From CAZABG01 sp964460985 (lineage in GTDB: Bacteria; Chlamydiota; Chlamydiia; Chlamydiales; Parachlamydiaceae), in the NCBI GenBank assembly GCA_964460985.1, contig CAYWQX010000006.1, forward strand, positions 25,984 through 89,983: a DNA stretch of 64,000 bases, read 5' to 3'. Made by a program: the position numbers and the translations under genes. Numbering within the stretch: position 1 is the stretch's first letter; every line of letters begins with the position of its first letter. Positions 17,869 to 26,042 of the stretch are shown here, piece after piece. A model generated the notes under the pieces. That model was not told the origin of the DNA and searched no databases. It saw only the letters and a list, made by a program, of their open reading frames with translations.

Positions 17869-17942
17869 CGCGGGAGACGGGGCTCGAACCCGCAACTTCT
17901 GCCGTGACAGGGCAGTGCTCTAACCAATTGAACTACTCCCGC
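17869..17942 (-). tRNA. tRNA-Asp (GTC)
   Basis: The minus-strand sequence folds into a cloverleaf. It has a 7-bp GCGGGAG/CTCCCGC acceptor stem, the D arm with GGTTAG, the anticodon loop CTGTCAC (GTC) and GGTTCGAGCC in the T arm. The discriminator base is G, as expected for tRNA-Asp. CCA is not encoded. It follows tRNA-Val after 8 nt. Confidence 0.95.
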
Positions 17943-17950
17943 AGAGTAGT

Positions 17951-18023
17951 TGGGCGCAACAGGACTCGAACCTATGACCACCTGTGTGTAAGACAGGCGC
18001 TCTACCAACTGAGCTATACGCCC
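17951..18023 (-). tRNA. tRNA-Val (TAC)
   Basis: The cloverleaf on the minus strand has GGGCGTA/TGCGCCC acceptor arms, a GCTCAGTTGGTAGAGC D arm and the anticodon loop CTTACAC (TAC). The T arm has GGTTCGAGTCC and the discriminator is A. It is first of the tRNA-Val/tRNA-Asp unit. Confidence 0.95.
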
Positions 18024-18548
18024 TAAATAGGGGTAAAACTTTATGCTTCGCTAAGAGCTTGATTTATCTCGTCTATCTTTAACGATTGCTCCTCGCCCAT
18101 ATATTCTACGAATATGGGCTTCGTCTCAATCCTTCAATCTAGACTTCGCTAAACAAGCTCGCTCAGCATTGTAAGTTTTACTTTATAATGCACAAACTTA
18201 GAAGCTAGCTTTAATTGCTTATACTTCAGGTTCGTTTATTCAAGATTAACTTGAATGCACATAACATACATACTTTGTGTGTTTTTTCACAACGAAAATT
18301 GTTAAAAAATATGAAATATGATCCAGGTGTTGGTATGGAGGGGTTCGTGTTTCGGTAATGCCTATACCATTTGGAAAGAAGGGGTGTTCAATTGGCCTTA
18401 TTGGGCTTAAGAATCGAGGTGTTGGCGTTAAATTTTTTGCCAGACAGTTTTTTATTTCTTCTGTAGTTGTGATTCCGTTGTCTGAAGCATTATTGAAATA
18501 ATAAAATTGCATCGTTAAATTATAGCTCTTTAGAGTATTTTTGAATGC
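18024..18548. other. Intergenic stretch without a convincing gene
   Basis: This 525-bp AT-rich stretch lies upstream of the tRNA unit and of the lipoprotein gene at 18549. The only structure seen is a hairpin at 18095-18119 (GCCCATAT / ATATGGGC). A minus-strand open frame of 88 codons at 18246-18512 has no family match, no ribosome site and low-complexity composition, so it was not called. The tRNA promoter must lie just above 18024 but no clear boxes were chosen. Confidence 0.5.
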
Positions 18549-18929
18549 ATGCTTAGGTTTCTAATTTTAATTTTAATCGCAGCCTGTTCCAGAGGCCCTG
18601 AAGAGGTTCGGGAAGATGCTCAAGGGGTTATGCGCGCCATGGTTGCAGAGTTCAAGAAAATGCATGGACGCGAGGAGCTCATGGAGAAGGAAGGGAAGAT
18701 TCAGCTTTTATTTGACAAGCTTGTGCTCATTCTCGCGGAAGCGGAAAATTATCTTGCGAAACATCCCGAATATGAAGGTCTTGAATTCAAGTGGAAAGAT
18801 CAAGATTTAAGCGACGAGCTGAAAGGGGAGATTAATCGTTTATACCGCCTTGAAGGGTGTAAAGAAATTATTGAAGGCTGCCAGAAAAAAGCCCTTGCAA
18901 AAGCTCCTGTTCTTTTAAATAAAATTTAG
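18549..18929 (+). CDS. Small lipoprotein, unknown function
   Basis: The 126-residue product begins with a short lipoprotein signal: hydrophobic LRFLILILIAAC with the lipobox LIAAC, so Cys13 would be the lipidated residue. The mature part is a charged, mostly helical domain (AQGVMRAMVAEFKKMHG, then KIQLLFDKLVLILAEAENYLAKHP). It has two more cysteines near the C-terminus (GCKEIIEGCQKK) that could form a disulfide in the periplasm. No family was recognised. It is followed 37 nt later by a small ORF that has its own AGGAG. Confidence 0.72.
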   Translation: MLRFLILILIAACSRGPEEVREDAQGVMRAMVAEFKKMHGREELMEKEGKIQLLFDKLVLILAEAENYLAKHPEYEGLEFKWKDQDLSDELKGEINRLYRLEGCKEIIEGCQKKALAKAPVLLNKI

Positions 18930-18966
18930 ACATAATCCTCTTCGTTTTTATGCTACAGGAGTTAAA

Positions 18967-19251
18967 ATGAGCGTTTCTTTCAATTTAAATTTGTTCGGGG
19001 TTGAACTTGTAGAAAAACTCGCCCGTTTCAAAGTGGAGCTTGAAAGAGACTATCCAGAAATAGTTCTTGAACAAAATGAAACAGAATTCGTGATTCGAAA
19101 AGCCTCCTCGCTTTCATTTGAAGCCTTAAAAAAATCGCTTGAGCAGCTCAATACCTCTGGCTGGCAAGCGAAAGCTTTTGAAGGAGAGATGAGATTTAAA
19201 CTCATCCCTTTATTTGGAGCGGCCTTATCCGGTCAGGATTTTAAAAAATAA
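18967..19251 (+). CDS. Small hypothetical protein (94 aa)
   Basis: This 94-residue cytosolic-looking protein is of unknown function. AGGAG lies 6 nt before the ATG, which supports translation. It has mixed alpha/beta character (FNLNLFGVELVEKLARFKVELERDYPEI, then strands around EFVIRKASSLSF) and no export signal. Its 3' end overlaps the convergent surE gene by 19 nt. It probably follows the lipoprotein gene in one transcript. Confidence 0.65.
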   Translation: MSVSFNLNLFGVELVEKLARFKVELERDYPEIVLEQNETEFVIRKASSLSFEALKKSLEQLNTSGWQAKAFEGEMRFKLIPLFGAALSGQDFKK

Positions 19252-20015
19252 TCTTCAAAATGGGATTTGCGCTCGTTGAGGGTCTCATGATGCGTAAGTT
19301 CTGCGACAAATACCGGAACGGCAGTCACCCATCCCTGATCTAAGAGCTGAGTGTCTGATTCGGTATGCTCTACATAAGCTGACATTTTTGCACCAAGCCA
19401 CCAGTATGATTCACCTTCAGTCGGGTGGGAGCGATGGGAAGGGTCTTCCATCCAATATTGCTTTCCTTGGCGGGCCATTTTTATCCCTTTGTAGGGGCCA
19501 TGTTTTTTGGAGGGGAAATTGACATTTAAGAGCGTTCCATCCGGAAGAGGATGATCTAAAACATAGGAGACAACAGAGGGAATCTGCGATTGGGCAAGCG
19601 AGTAATCAGGGTCTACATAGTCATAGCAAGAAAAGGCGACGCCCGGCACTTCACGAAGAGAGCCTTCGATGACGGCAGAAACGGTGCCTGAATAGAGGAT
19701 GTTTCTTCCCGCATTGGACCCTTTATTGATGCCAGATACGATGAGGTTTGGCTTTCTTTTCAAAATGACGCTTAAAGCCATTTTGACGCAGTCAGCGGGA
19801 GTTCCGCTTACAGCGTAGGATTCTACGCCAAACATTTTTCGTTTGTGAATTTTAAGAGGCTGTCTGATGGTAATCGATAAACCGACGGCCGATTGTTCGT
19901 TTTGGGGGGCGACAACGACTAATTCGGCGTGAGGGGAGAGGGCTTCTACTAGACTAAAGATACCGGGCGCCTCTATACCATCGTCGTTAGTAACAAGGAT
20001 TAATGGTTTTTGCAT
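19233..20015 (-). CDS. surE: 5'/3'-nucleotidase SurE
   Basis: SurE is a metal-dependent phosphatase that dephosphorylates nucleoside monophosphates (stationary-phase survival protein). The 260-residue product holds VTNDDGIEAPGI with the metal-binding Asp pair at residues 10-11. It also has PQNEQSAVGLSIT, SGTPADCVKMAL and SGINKGSNAGRNILYSGTVSA, all diagnostic. Length is typical. The start is the first ATG; no Shine-Dalgarno is seen. It is divergent from the small secreted peptide at 20126 and overlaps the convergent 94-aa gene by 19 nt. Confidence 0.95.
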   Translation of the reverse strand: MQKPLILVTNDDGIEAPGIFSLVEALSPHAELVVVAPQNEQSAVGLSITIRQPLKIHKRKMFGVESYAVSGTPADCVKMALSVILKRKPNLIVSGINKGSNAGRNILYSGTVSAVIEGSLREVPGVAFSCYDYVDPDYSLAQSQIPSVVSYVLDHPLPDGTLLNVNFPSKKHGPYKGIKMARQGKQYWMEDPSHRSHPTEGESYWWLGAKMSAYVEHTESDTQLLDQGWVTAVPVFVAELTHHETLNERKSHFEDYFLKS

Positions 20016-20125
20016 ATAAATACTTTAATTAACTTTGAATTCTGTTTCAATCAAAGATTTCATGAATATCTAGGGGAATAATTCAATTTTTGTTATATTT
20101 TGAGGGTCATTTTTAGAGAGGATTT

Positions 20126-20245
20126 ATGAAAAACATTGTATTGTTCGCTTTGTTAGCTATTACAACACTTGCGCTTTTCGATAAAGTTGAAGAGCCTAAA
20201 AACGCCTCTTTCTGCAGCTGCTGCGGTGGCGACGATAAGAGATAA
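20126..20245 (+). CDS. Small secreted cysteine-containing peptide (39 aa)
   Basis: The frame encodes a hydrophobic signal-like N-terminus (KNIVLFALLAITTLALF) and a short mature tail with SFCSCCGGDDKR, three cysteines in four residues. AGAGAGGA lies 4 nt before the ATG, a very good ribosome site. It ends one base before the stop codon of the convergent TraB-like gene. The Cys-rich tail could bind metal, form disulfides or carry a lipid, but no family is recognised. The strong ribosome site and membrane-targeting design make it more than a chance frame. Confidence 0.6.
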   Translation: MKNIVLFALLAITTLALFDKVEEPKNASFCSCCGGDDKR

Positions 20246-22045
20246 TTAAAAGATATAATCACTCGCCACGTCCCTTCGGGCGTGGCCGTCTAAAACGTGA
20301 AAAACCCTCAATTTATTTAAAGTAATGGGGGAGAGCTGTCCAATTGGAATGTAGACCACTTTCTTGCCGAATTTTTTCGCGAGGCTCTTCAATAAAGTCC
20401 GAGGTGGTTTTGAAGCCACATACACAATAATCGGTTTTACGGCGTAGTCAATCGCTGCCGCCAAGAGCACTTCTGCTTTCGATCTTAAATTCACATAATC
20501 AGGATCGTGCCACACATCCATCAGTCTTCGTGGGGGATAGGACATCATGAAGCCTCCGTATTCACAGCGGGAGATGCCGGGACCTACCACGTTGGCAGTC
20601 AAGGGGGTTGCGTAGAAAGACATGTCGGATTCCTGGCTATGTTCTCCTAGCCAAGTCGTTCTCCAGGGATATTTTTCATGAAAGGCAGGATCGGCTTCTG
20701 TGGGGGAGTCTTCCTCAAATATCATGACGACCGAACCTACGCCGCCTGGAGGTTTTCCTTTGGCTTTCACATACAATTTCTTTTCGGTGAAATGGCGAAT
20801 GGTCTCTCTTGTATCGATCCCATCTTCGATCGAGGTGGTAAAAGGTATGACTCTTGCAGCCTCTTCGGTGAGGATTTGAGTGCCTTTCTTTTTTAAAAAT
20901 TCTCCGAAGCGCTCGACCGCAATATCTTCCGGAGGATAGGAACAAATCGAAAAAGGACCGGGAGGCTGAAAACGAATATTTGACCGATCTTTTTTCCTTC
21001 TTTCAAAATTCATCGCTTTCGGACTTTTTTGTTTAAGCTGAAAACGGATTTGTTTACTCGATCCCCATATATCTTCGATGCTTAGATCGATTTCCGGCAA
21101 ATTATCGATGTTTTTTCTATAAGAATACTCTGTCGCAAGCTTCCAGGTCTCGTAAGCATAGTTCGCATCGACACATGATTTTGAGGAGGTTAGCACTTGG
21201 TAGAGATCGGGAAGCAGGCGCCCTGTGATCAAAGCGTAGTTTCTTGCAAACTTCATCGTGTTTCGAAGATTATATCCGGGAAATAAATTTCCGGTCTCCT
21301 CTACGTAGTGATCCCCTGCTTTTTTATAAAGCTGATAGATGAGTTTTTGCCGGTCCGGCATCGGGCCTGATCGATGAATTTCGTACTGAGTTGAAATCCA
21401 GCCATACTCCGCCATTACCTCGCGGCAAGAGTCTTCGGTCAGGGTTGCGATTTCAACAAAGCTTCGTTCTGCCGGCATGTGCATGGGAAAAGAGTTTTGC
21501 CCCGTCATTTTAAGGATCGATTGAACATGGGCCATGCCGCAGATAAAAAGCACTTTATCAAACTGCAAGGAGAGCTCCTTTAGTCTTTTGGCCATATGCT
21601 CTTCACGCATGGTATCAAGGGCAATAGACGCTCTTGGCGCCGATTCGTAGAGCTCATAGTATTTTTTAAGGCCAATCCGTCTCACAGCGTAGGGATCAGG
21701 CACAAGATCCCTTACTTCCGGGTACATATCGACATCAAGATCAATGCAGTAGGCTTTTTTAGAGCTTTCTATGGCCGATCTAAGCCCTTCAAAAGAGGGA
21801 TCGCAGGGCTCTGCAAGATAGTACATAGGAACTTGATCGGCGCTGTAACTGATGACTACGCTAATATCGGGAAGACGGGAGGCAGCGTGCAGAAGTTGAA
21901 GGCTCATCGTTTCAGGGAGCTCGACCGCGACACAATCGGGATTAATGTCTAGAAAGGCCTCTCTTACAGAGTGCGCCATCTCCATCGTGTAGTGGGTGAC
22001 GGGTACCGCGTAAATATTGCCGTGCTGAATGTAAAAAGGCTTCAT
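20246..22045 (-). CDS. TraB/ChaN-like protein coupled to a MoxR ATPase, unknown function
   Basis: The N-terminal 180 residues resemble the TraB/PrgY/ChaN/DUF5682 type of fold: HGNIYAVPVTHYTMEMAHSV, then NPDCVAVELPE, and later FICGMAHVQSIL with a conserved-looking His. The C-terminal half (about 365-599) has dense motifs of a kind seen in well-conserved enzymes: CSYPPEDIAVERFGEFLK, PFTTSIEDGIDTRET, PGGVGSVVMIFEE, TWLGEHSQESDMSFYA, GPGISRCEYGGFMMSYPPRR. I cannot name that domain. The start overlaps the MoxR stop by 4 nt, so the two proteins are made together. There is no export signal. The TraB-type relation is inferred from motifs. Confidence 0.75.
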   Translation of the reverse strand: MKPFYIQHGNIYAVPVTHYTMEMAHSVREAFLDINPDCVAVELPETMSLQLLHAASRLPDISVVISYSADQVPMYYLAEPCDPSFEGLRSAIESSKKAYCIDLDVDMYPEVRDLVPDPYAVRRIGLKKYYELYESAPRASIALDTMREEHMAKRLKELSLQFDKVLFICGMAHVQSILKMTGQNSFPMHMPAERSFVEIATLTEDSCREVMAEYGWISTQYEIHRSGPMPDRQKLIYQLYKKAGDHYVEETGNLFPGYNLRNTMKFARNYALITGRLLPDLYQVLTSSKSCVDANYAYETWKLATEYSYRKNIDNLPEIDLSIEDIWGSSKQIRFQLKQKSPKAMNFERRKKDRSNIRFQPPGPFSICSYPPEDIAVERFGEFLKKKGTQILTEEAARVIPFTTSIEDGIDTRETIRHFTEKKLYVKAKGKPPGGVGSVVMIFEEDSPTEADPAFHEKYPWRTTWLGEHSQESDMSFYATPLTANVVGPGISRCEYGGFMMSYPPRRLMDVWHDPDYVNLRSKAEVLLAAAIDYAVKPIIVYVASKPPRTLLKSLAKKFGKKVVYIPIGQLSPITLNKLRVFHVLDGHARRDVASDYIF

Positions 22046-22881
22046 GGAACGTGGGAGAGGGCTTCATCGCCAAGCGTCATCACGATCGCTTCGCGGATTA
22101 AATTGTCAATATTGCCCTTGTTGCCATTGAGGCTTTTAATTCTTTTGGCCGCATACCTTGCGATGTTAATACCATCTCGAATGGTGTAATTTTCATTGGC
22201 TTGGTGAGCTCTTTGCAGAAAATGAACGACATATTCCATGATGTAGTCGTCCACAAAGGGAAGATTTTCTTTTAAAATTCTTTTCTCTTCTTCCGCCTCC
22301 GGAAAATCAAGGTAGATTTGCGGCTGCAAGCGGCTGTGAATGTATTCCGGGATTTCAAAGGTCGATGCATCATCGTTCATGGTGACGCAAATTCTGAAGT
22401 CTTTATCGGCTTGAATTTTAACCCCTGCCACAATCGATTCAATATATCTTCTACTATCGAGTAGGGGTGCCAACGACGCCCATGACTTTTCACTCATGCG
22501 GTTGGCTTCATCCAAGATACAAACGCCCCCTTTAATCATCGCTGTCACTAAAGCAGAGGCAACGTATCGGATGCCCCCATTCTTATCGACAACGGGCGTA
22601 ATCAAAAGATCCTCTGGCCTTGTATCCATCGTGCACTGAAAAATATAGACATCTTTTCCTAATTTTTTGGCAGCGGCATAAGCTAAGGTTGTTTTACCCA
22701 CGCCTGGCTTTCCGATCAGCCTCGGATTGAGGGGAATATCTTGATCATTGATGACCATCCAGCTTGCGAGAAGTTGATCGAGCACATCTTTTTGTCCAAT
22801 CCACTGAAAGCTAAATTCATCGGGAAGTCCTAATGCGATATCGATTCCCTGGATATTGACGTGGCTGAAATGGTCGCTCAT
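22042..22881 (-). CDS. MoxR-type AAA+ ATPase
   Basis: MoxR-type ATPases act as chaperones that assemble or activate a specific partner, usually one encoded next door. The 279-residue protein has Walker A GKPGVGKTT (57-65), Walker B CILDEA (121-126), sensor-1 VTMND (near Asn169) and an arginine-finger context IPEYIHSRLQPQIY (Arg184). A C-terminal helical lid follows. It resembles the CbbQ/NirQ/GvpN branch in size. No von Willebrand A (CoxE-like) gene is adjacent; instead the stop overlaps the TraB-like gene by 4 nt, which makes that protein the likely client. Confidence 0.88.
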   Translation of the reverse strand: MSDHFSHVNIQGIDIALGLPDEFSFQWIGQKDVLDQLLASWMVINDQDIPLNPRLIGKPGVGKTTLAYAAAKKLGKDVYIFQCTMDTRPEDLLITPVVDKNGGIRYVASALVTAMIKGGVCILDEANRMSEKSWASLAPLLDSRRYIESIVAGVKIQADKDFRICVTMNDDASTFEIPEYIHSRLQPQIYLDFPEAEEEKRILKENLPFVDDYIMEYVVHFLQRAHQANENYTIRDGINIARYAAKRIKSLNGNKGNIDNLIREAIVMTLGDEALSHVP

Positions 22882-22949
22882 GATAATTGATGGGGGTTAA
22901 AATCTGGCGTGATTGTAACCCGTTTAGGTTTTATGTGTCACCGTTTAGC

Positions 22950-23447
22950 TTAAGATTTAATGAGCAAGGAAGTTTTGAAGCCAAGCTTATCCAATTCTTT
23001 TACTAATTGGTTATAAAGGCTCTCATCCATTTGAGGAGTTCGAGACAAAATCCATAAATACTCTTGGTTAGGTTCGCTTACAACCGCCCAAGAATAATCA
23101 TCGGAGAGTTTGATGATCCAGTAGTCGCCTGAAAAAAGACTTTTTAAGCCTGGAATTGGAATAAAAGAGACTTTCAGCTTGCTGTTCGAAGGATCCACAC
23201 TCCACGCCTCGCCGATAGCCTCTTCCAATTTTCCGCTTCGGTTATGGCAGACGTTATGTACTCTTACCGTGTTGTCAGATTTTAAAGTATACTCTGCTGT
23301 AGGCTGTCCTTCGCAGTTCTCTTCAAACCAGAAGGGGAGCCTTGCAATTTCGTACCATTTCCCCATGTATCGAGAAAGATCGACTTTTTCAACGGTTGGT
23401 AAATCTGCATTCAAAAAAGAAAACGCTAACAAAAATAAATAGAGCAT
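22950..23447 (-). CDS. Lipocalin (Blc-like), secreted
   Basis: Bacterial lipocalins bind fatty acids or lysophospholipids in the envelope. After a signal peptide (about 1-14), the 165-residue protein shows the lipocalin start VDLSRYMGKWYEIARLPFWFE with the GxW motif. It also has VHNVCHNRSGKLEEAIGEAW, the YWI strand and EPNQEYLWILSRTPQ, all Blc-like. There is no lipobox, unlike E. coli Blc. The ATG at 23447 overlaps the stop of the TtcA-like gene (TGATG), with GAGG upstream, so the two are translationally coupled. An in-frame GTG at 23450 is an alternative. Confidence 0.9.
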   Translation of the reverse strand: MLYLFLLAFSFLNADLPTVEKVDLSRYMGKWYEIARLPFWFEENCEGQPTAEYTLKSDNTVRVHNVCHNRSGKLEEAIGEAWSVDPSNSKLKVSFIPIPGLKSLFSGDYWIIKLSDDYSWAVVSEPNQEYLWILSRTPQMDESLYNQLVKELDKLGFKTSLLIKS

Positions 23448-24166
23448 CACTTCCTCGCTTTATCTGAGCCATAAAGAAGGGAGGCCCTTGCGACATTTTC
23501 CCGCACATTCGGGTAAATTTTTTCTAGATCGCTTAAGATCTGATCAGTCTTTTTTCTTAAGGAATCTTGACCGACCGGACACTGGCACATCGTTCTTAAA
23601 AAGCCTTCCAACTTGGCAAATTCCCTTATCTCATTTTCCGACACAAAAATCAAAGGGCGTATGATAGTGACCCCATAATCGACCATTTCAAGCTTAGGAA
23701 GATTGCCGGCAAACTCGCCTTTATGAAGCAGATTCATGAGAAGGGTTTGGGCGTTGTCATCTCGGTGATGTCCAAACGCGACGATCTTTGAGCCCGCTTT
23801 TTTGGCCTCTTCGAAAATCATCGCTCGCCTTTCGCGGGAGCAGCTATAACACTCCAAGCTCTCTAGTTTTTGATCCGAATAGCGGATGGTGAAAGGGACT
23901 TCCAGGCTGTCGCAAATATTTTTTAAATAGCCTTCATGAATTCCGGCGCCGCAGCTGAATTCACCGCCCACATGGACGGCATGAAGCTTAAACGGGATAA
24001 AGCCCCGCCCGGATATAGCCTTTAACATTTTCAAAAGAGTGATACTATCTTTTCCTCCGCTTAAAGCGACGGTGATCGAGCCGTCCCCTGCGAGATCAAA
24101 ATCGTAAAGGGCTTTTCGGACTTGGGATTCAATCCTCTTTCCTAGTTTGGTAAAGCTTTTTTGCAT
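23447..24166 (-). CDS. TtcA-like tRNA 2-thiocytidine / PP-loop ATPase
   Basis: TtcA-family enzymes thiolate cytidine 32 of tRNA, using ATP and an iron-sulfur cluster. The 239-residue protein has the PP-loop SGGKDS (36-41), HAVHVGGEF, the paired cysteines CYSC, FGHHRDDNAQTLLMNLL and a late CQCP. The ATG at 24166 matches where E. coli TtcA begins. Earlier in-frame starts (24193, 24202) overlap a TATAAT at about 24197-24192 that fits a promoter for this gene. It is coupled to the downstream lipocalin. TtcA itself or a close paralogue such as a TilS/Ncs6-type enzyme is possible. Confidence 0.82.
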   Translation of the reverse strand: MQKSFTKLGKRIESQVRKALYDFDLAGDGSITVALSGGKDSITLLKMLKAISGRGFIPFKLHAVHVGGEFSCGAGIHEGYLKNICDSLEVPFTIRYSDQKLESLECYSCSRERRAMIFEEAKKAGSKIVAFGHHRDDNAQTLLMNLLHKGEFAGNLPKLEMVDYGVTIIRPLIFVSENEIREFAKLEGFLRTMCQCPVGQDSLRKKTDQILSDLEKIYPNVRENVARASLLYGSDKARK

Positions 24167-24232
24167 AACTTGGCGTTTAATTAGGGCACTCATTATAATC
24201 AAATTAGAGAAACTTTTAACTACAAATCATTT

Positions 24233-24478
24233 ATGACAGATAAAATTGGACGAAACGACCCCTGTCCTTGCGGATCGGGAAAGAAATACAAAGCCTGCTG
24301 CCTTACGAAATCGGTCGGGGGAAAACCGTTAAAGTTTAAAGCGACACTTATCTCCAATCAGCCTAAGCAAGACATCCACACGGGTCCTAACCTCATGGAT
24401 CGCACTTTTGGCGATGCCGTTAAACAAGCTGAATCCAATCCTCCGCCCAAACCTTTCAAAGCGAAAACGTCAGAATAA
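24233..24478 (+). CDS. SEC-C zinc-motif protein (81 aa)
   Basis: The N-terminus is a complete SEC-C metal-binding motif, RNDPCPCGSGKKYKACC, as found at the end of SecA and on many small adaptor proteins. The remaining 60 residues are polar and rich in Pro and Lys, with no other domain. It may help protein export or bind the ribosome as other SEC-C proteins do, but this is inference. It is divergent from the ttcA-like gene and is followed 6 nt later by a strong terminator. Confidence 0.85.
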   Translation: MTDKIGRNDPCPCGSGKKYKACCLTKSVGGKPLKFKATLISNQPKQDIHTGPNLMDRTFGDAVKQAESNPPPKPFKAKTSE

Positions 24479-24484
24479 ATTTTT

Positions 24485-24522
24485 GCCTCCCAGATTAGCT
24501 GGGAGGCCCCTTTTCATTTTTC
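24485..24522 (+). terminator. Rho-independent terminator after the SEC-C gene
   Basis: The stem GCCTCCCAG / CTGGGAGGC (24485-24507) is followed by a T-rich tail (ccccttttcattttt), 6 nt after the stop at 24478. Confidence 0.88.
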
Positions 24523-24574
24523 CAAAAAAATCACTTGAGCCAAACCACCCCATTTGCTAAACTTCTTCGCATTA

Positions 24575-24646
24575 GCTGGCATAGCTCAATGGTAGAGCAC
24601 TCGCCTTGTAAGCGATAGGTTGTGGGTTCAAGTCCTACTGTCAGCA
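24575..24646 (+). tRNA. tRNA-Thr (TGT)
   Basis: The cloverleaf has GCTGGCA/TGTCAGC acceptor arms, a GCTC/GAGC D stem and the anticodon loop CTTGTAA (TGT). The T arm has GGTTCAAGTCC and the discriminator is A. It is followed 11 nt later by tRNA-Tyr, so the two are probably co-transcribed. Confidence 0.93.
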
Positions 24647-24657
24647 GACCTTCTCAT

Positions 24658-24739
24658 GGGGGTATCGCCTAGCGGCAATGGCAAGAGACTGTAAATCTCT
24701 CGACTCACGTCTGCGTTGGTTCGAGTCCAACTGCCCCCA
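24658..24739 (+). tRNA. tRNA-Tyr (GTA)
   Basis: This is a class II tRNA with GGGGGTA/TGCCCCC acceptor arms, the anticodon loop CTGTAAA (GTA), a long variable arm and GGTTCGAGTCC in the T arm. The discriminator is A. The 3' end lies inside an imperfect direct repeat whose second copy is at 26953, which marks it as a possible integration site. Confidence 0.94.
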
Positions 24740-24786
24740 AAACCAAATGCCTCGCAATAGCGAGGCATTTTTTTTGTGGGAAAGAG
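24725..24786. repeat. Direct repeat copy A (tRNA-Tyr 3' end plus terminator), possible attachment site
   Basis: This 62-nt stretch (end of tRNA-Tyr, its terminator hairpin and gtgggaaagag) recurs with about six differences at 26953-27013. A further 30 nt (24821-24850) also recurs at 27014-27043. In copy A the two parts are separated by 34 nt that copy B lacks. The enclosed 2.2 kb holds a lectin-like gene and a LysR gene. Confidence 0.75.
24745..24775 (+). terminator. Terminator of the tRNA-Thr/tRNA-Tyr unit
   Basis: An 11-bp perfect stem (AAATGCCTCGC / GCGAGGCATTT) with a 4-nt loop runs into eight Ts, 5 nt after tRNA-Tyr. Confidence 0.92.
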
Positions 24787-25018
24787 CAAACCAACAGTTT
24801 GGCTTGCATTTGGACTTCGAAGAGAAAATCCCTTCCGGGATTTGAGCCGGCGGTGGCGACCGGAGTTAAGCTGCCCCCATTTGACCCTACCTCAGTTGAT
24901 AAATTTCATTTTCAGCTTCGTTTAACCTTGGTCCACTAAACAAACCCGTAAGCGGAAATTCCTGTCCTTCGGAATTTTGCCCATTTCAATTTATCGATAG
25001 ATTATGAATCTCTCATCA

Positions 25019-25933
25019 TTAATCGAAGTGGCCTCTTATGTTATCAGGATTCATTCTATTCATCTCAGATGTCCAGTAAACACCGCTTTTATGAGAGTAT
25101 AAGCCAATTATAGCTTTACCTTCCGGAGTTCTATCTATAAATAAACATGATGCAGGATCTCCATAATAAAATGTGCCGCTGAAACATGCTCTAGTAAAAA
25201 GTAGTCCATTATAATTTAAACCTAATCTTCCTTTACACCCCCATCCACATGTTTGCTCATAGCTTTGCCAAATGAGGTGTTTAGCATCCTGATTATGCTG
25301 AAATAAAAAAAGCGAATTGCCATCAAATTCCAAGGTAAGATCATCACATTCAGAATCATCTCGTTTTAAGCTAAGAATGACACCCGGCGAACGATCACCA
25401 AATGCAGTGTTCGTCGGGTATAGCACGTTAGAAGCTCTGAAGTTACTGTCTGAAGCCCATAATAACTCCTGTATTGGAGAATACAACGCTAACCGTACTT
25501 TTGCAGATAGACTTCCTTCAAGAATTAGATAAGATCCGGGTACGGGAAATACTGGGTATTCTGGAAAGGATTGATAAAGGTAGCTTACAGGAGTATATGT
25601 TAAACCGCCTGGAGTATATGTTAGATCATACATAAGATTTAATTGCCCGTTTGGAAGCATATCAAGACTTGATACAATATGTCCTGCCCAAGAAGGGAAA
25701 AGTTCACCAGAGGTCCAAATAATCTCCTTATGCCCATTTTTTTCAACATAGAGTTCTAAGCAGTTACCATTTATAGAAAAAGTAGCTTGATCCCATTCGG
25801 CGTGATCATTTTCCATGGTCAAACATTGATTTACTCTAAGGGATTCCCCAGGTAAAAGCACATTGTTGGGATATAAAAGCATATTAAAGTACATTATACA
25901 CGCAACAAAACTCCAAACAAAACATCTAAACAT
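25019..25933 (-). CDS. Secreted bulb-type-lectin-like protein
   Basis: The 304-residue protein starts with a signal peptide (about 1-22). Repeated beta-strand blocks follow that resemble the mannose-binding bulb-type (B-) lectin fold. These are LLPGESLRVNQCLTMEN, LELYVEKNGHKEIIWTSGE, PNGQLNLMYD, and later LTLEFDGNSLFLFQHN and HLIWQSYEQ, where an LxLxxxG...xxIW pattern recurs. The start is the ATG at 25933, after GGGA; a TTG two codons earlier is unlikely. It is divergent from the LysR gene, and both lie between direct repeats of the tRNA-Tyr end. Sugar binding is inferred. Confidence 0.68.
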   Translation of the reverse strand: MFRCFVWSFVACIMYFNMLLYPNNVLLPGESLRVNQCLTMENDHAEWDQATFSINGNCLELYVEKNGHKEIIWTSGELFPSWAGHIVSSLDMLPNGQLNLMYDLTYTPGGLTYTPVSYLYQSFPEYPVFPVPGSYLILEGSLSAKVRLALYSPIQELLWASDSNFRASNVLYPTNTAFGDRSPGVILSLKRDDSECDDLTLEFDGNSLFLFQHNQDAKHLIWQSYEQTCGWGCKGRLGLNYNGLLFTRACFSGTFYYGDPASCLFIDRTPEGKAIIGLYSHKSGVYWTSEMNRMNPDNIRGHFD

Positions 25934-26042
25934 AATCAAAGTCCCTGTTGATTGAATAGTTTTATTTATAGTGTATTAAATAATGAGATTAATCAAAAAT
26001 TATGTTAACTTATAGATAAAAGTAGTATTACTAATAGTGGAT

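Noticed and set aside
17820..18026. 68-codon frame across the tRNA genes
   Set aside because: It is a translation of the antisense of tRNA-Asp and tRNA-Val, including the usual RETGLEPAT-type artefact.
18246..18512. 88-codon minus-strand frame in the 18.0-18.5 kb gap
   Set aside because: It has no ribosome site, no recognisable motif and Pro/His/Tyr-rich low-quality composition; it is kept as a weak possibility only.
22042..22881. GvpN gas-vesicle ATPase
   Set aside because: No gas vesicle genes are nearby; the partner is a TraB-like protein, so the general MoxR call is safer.
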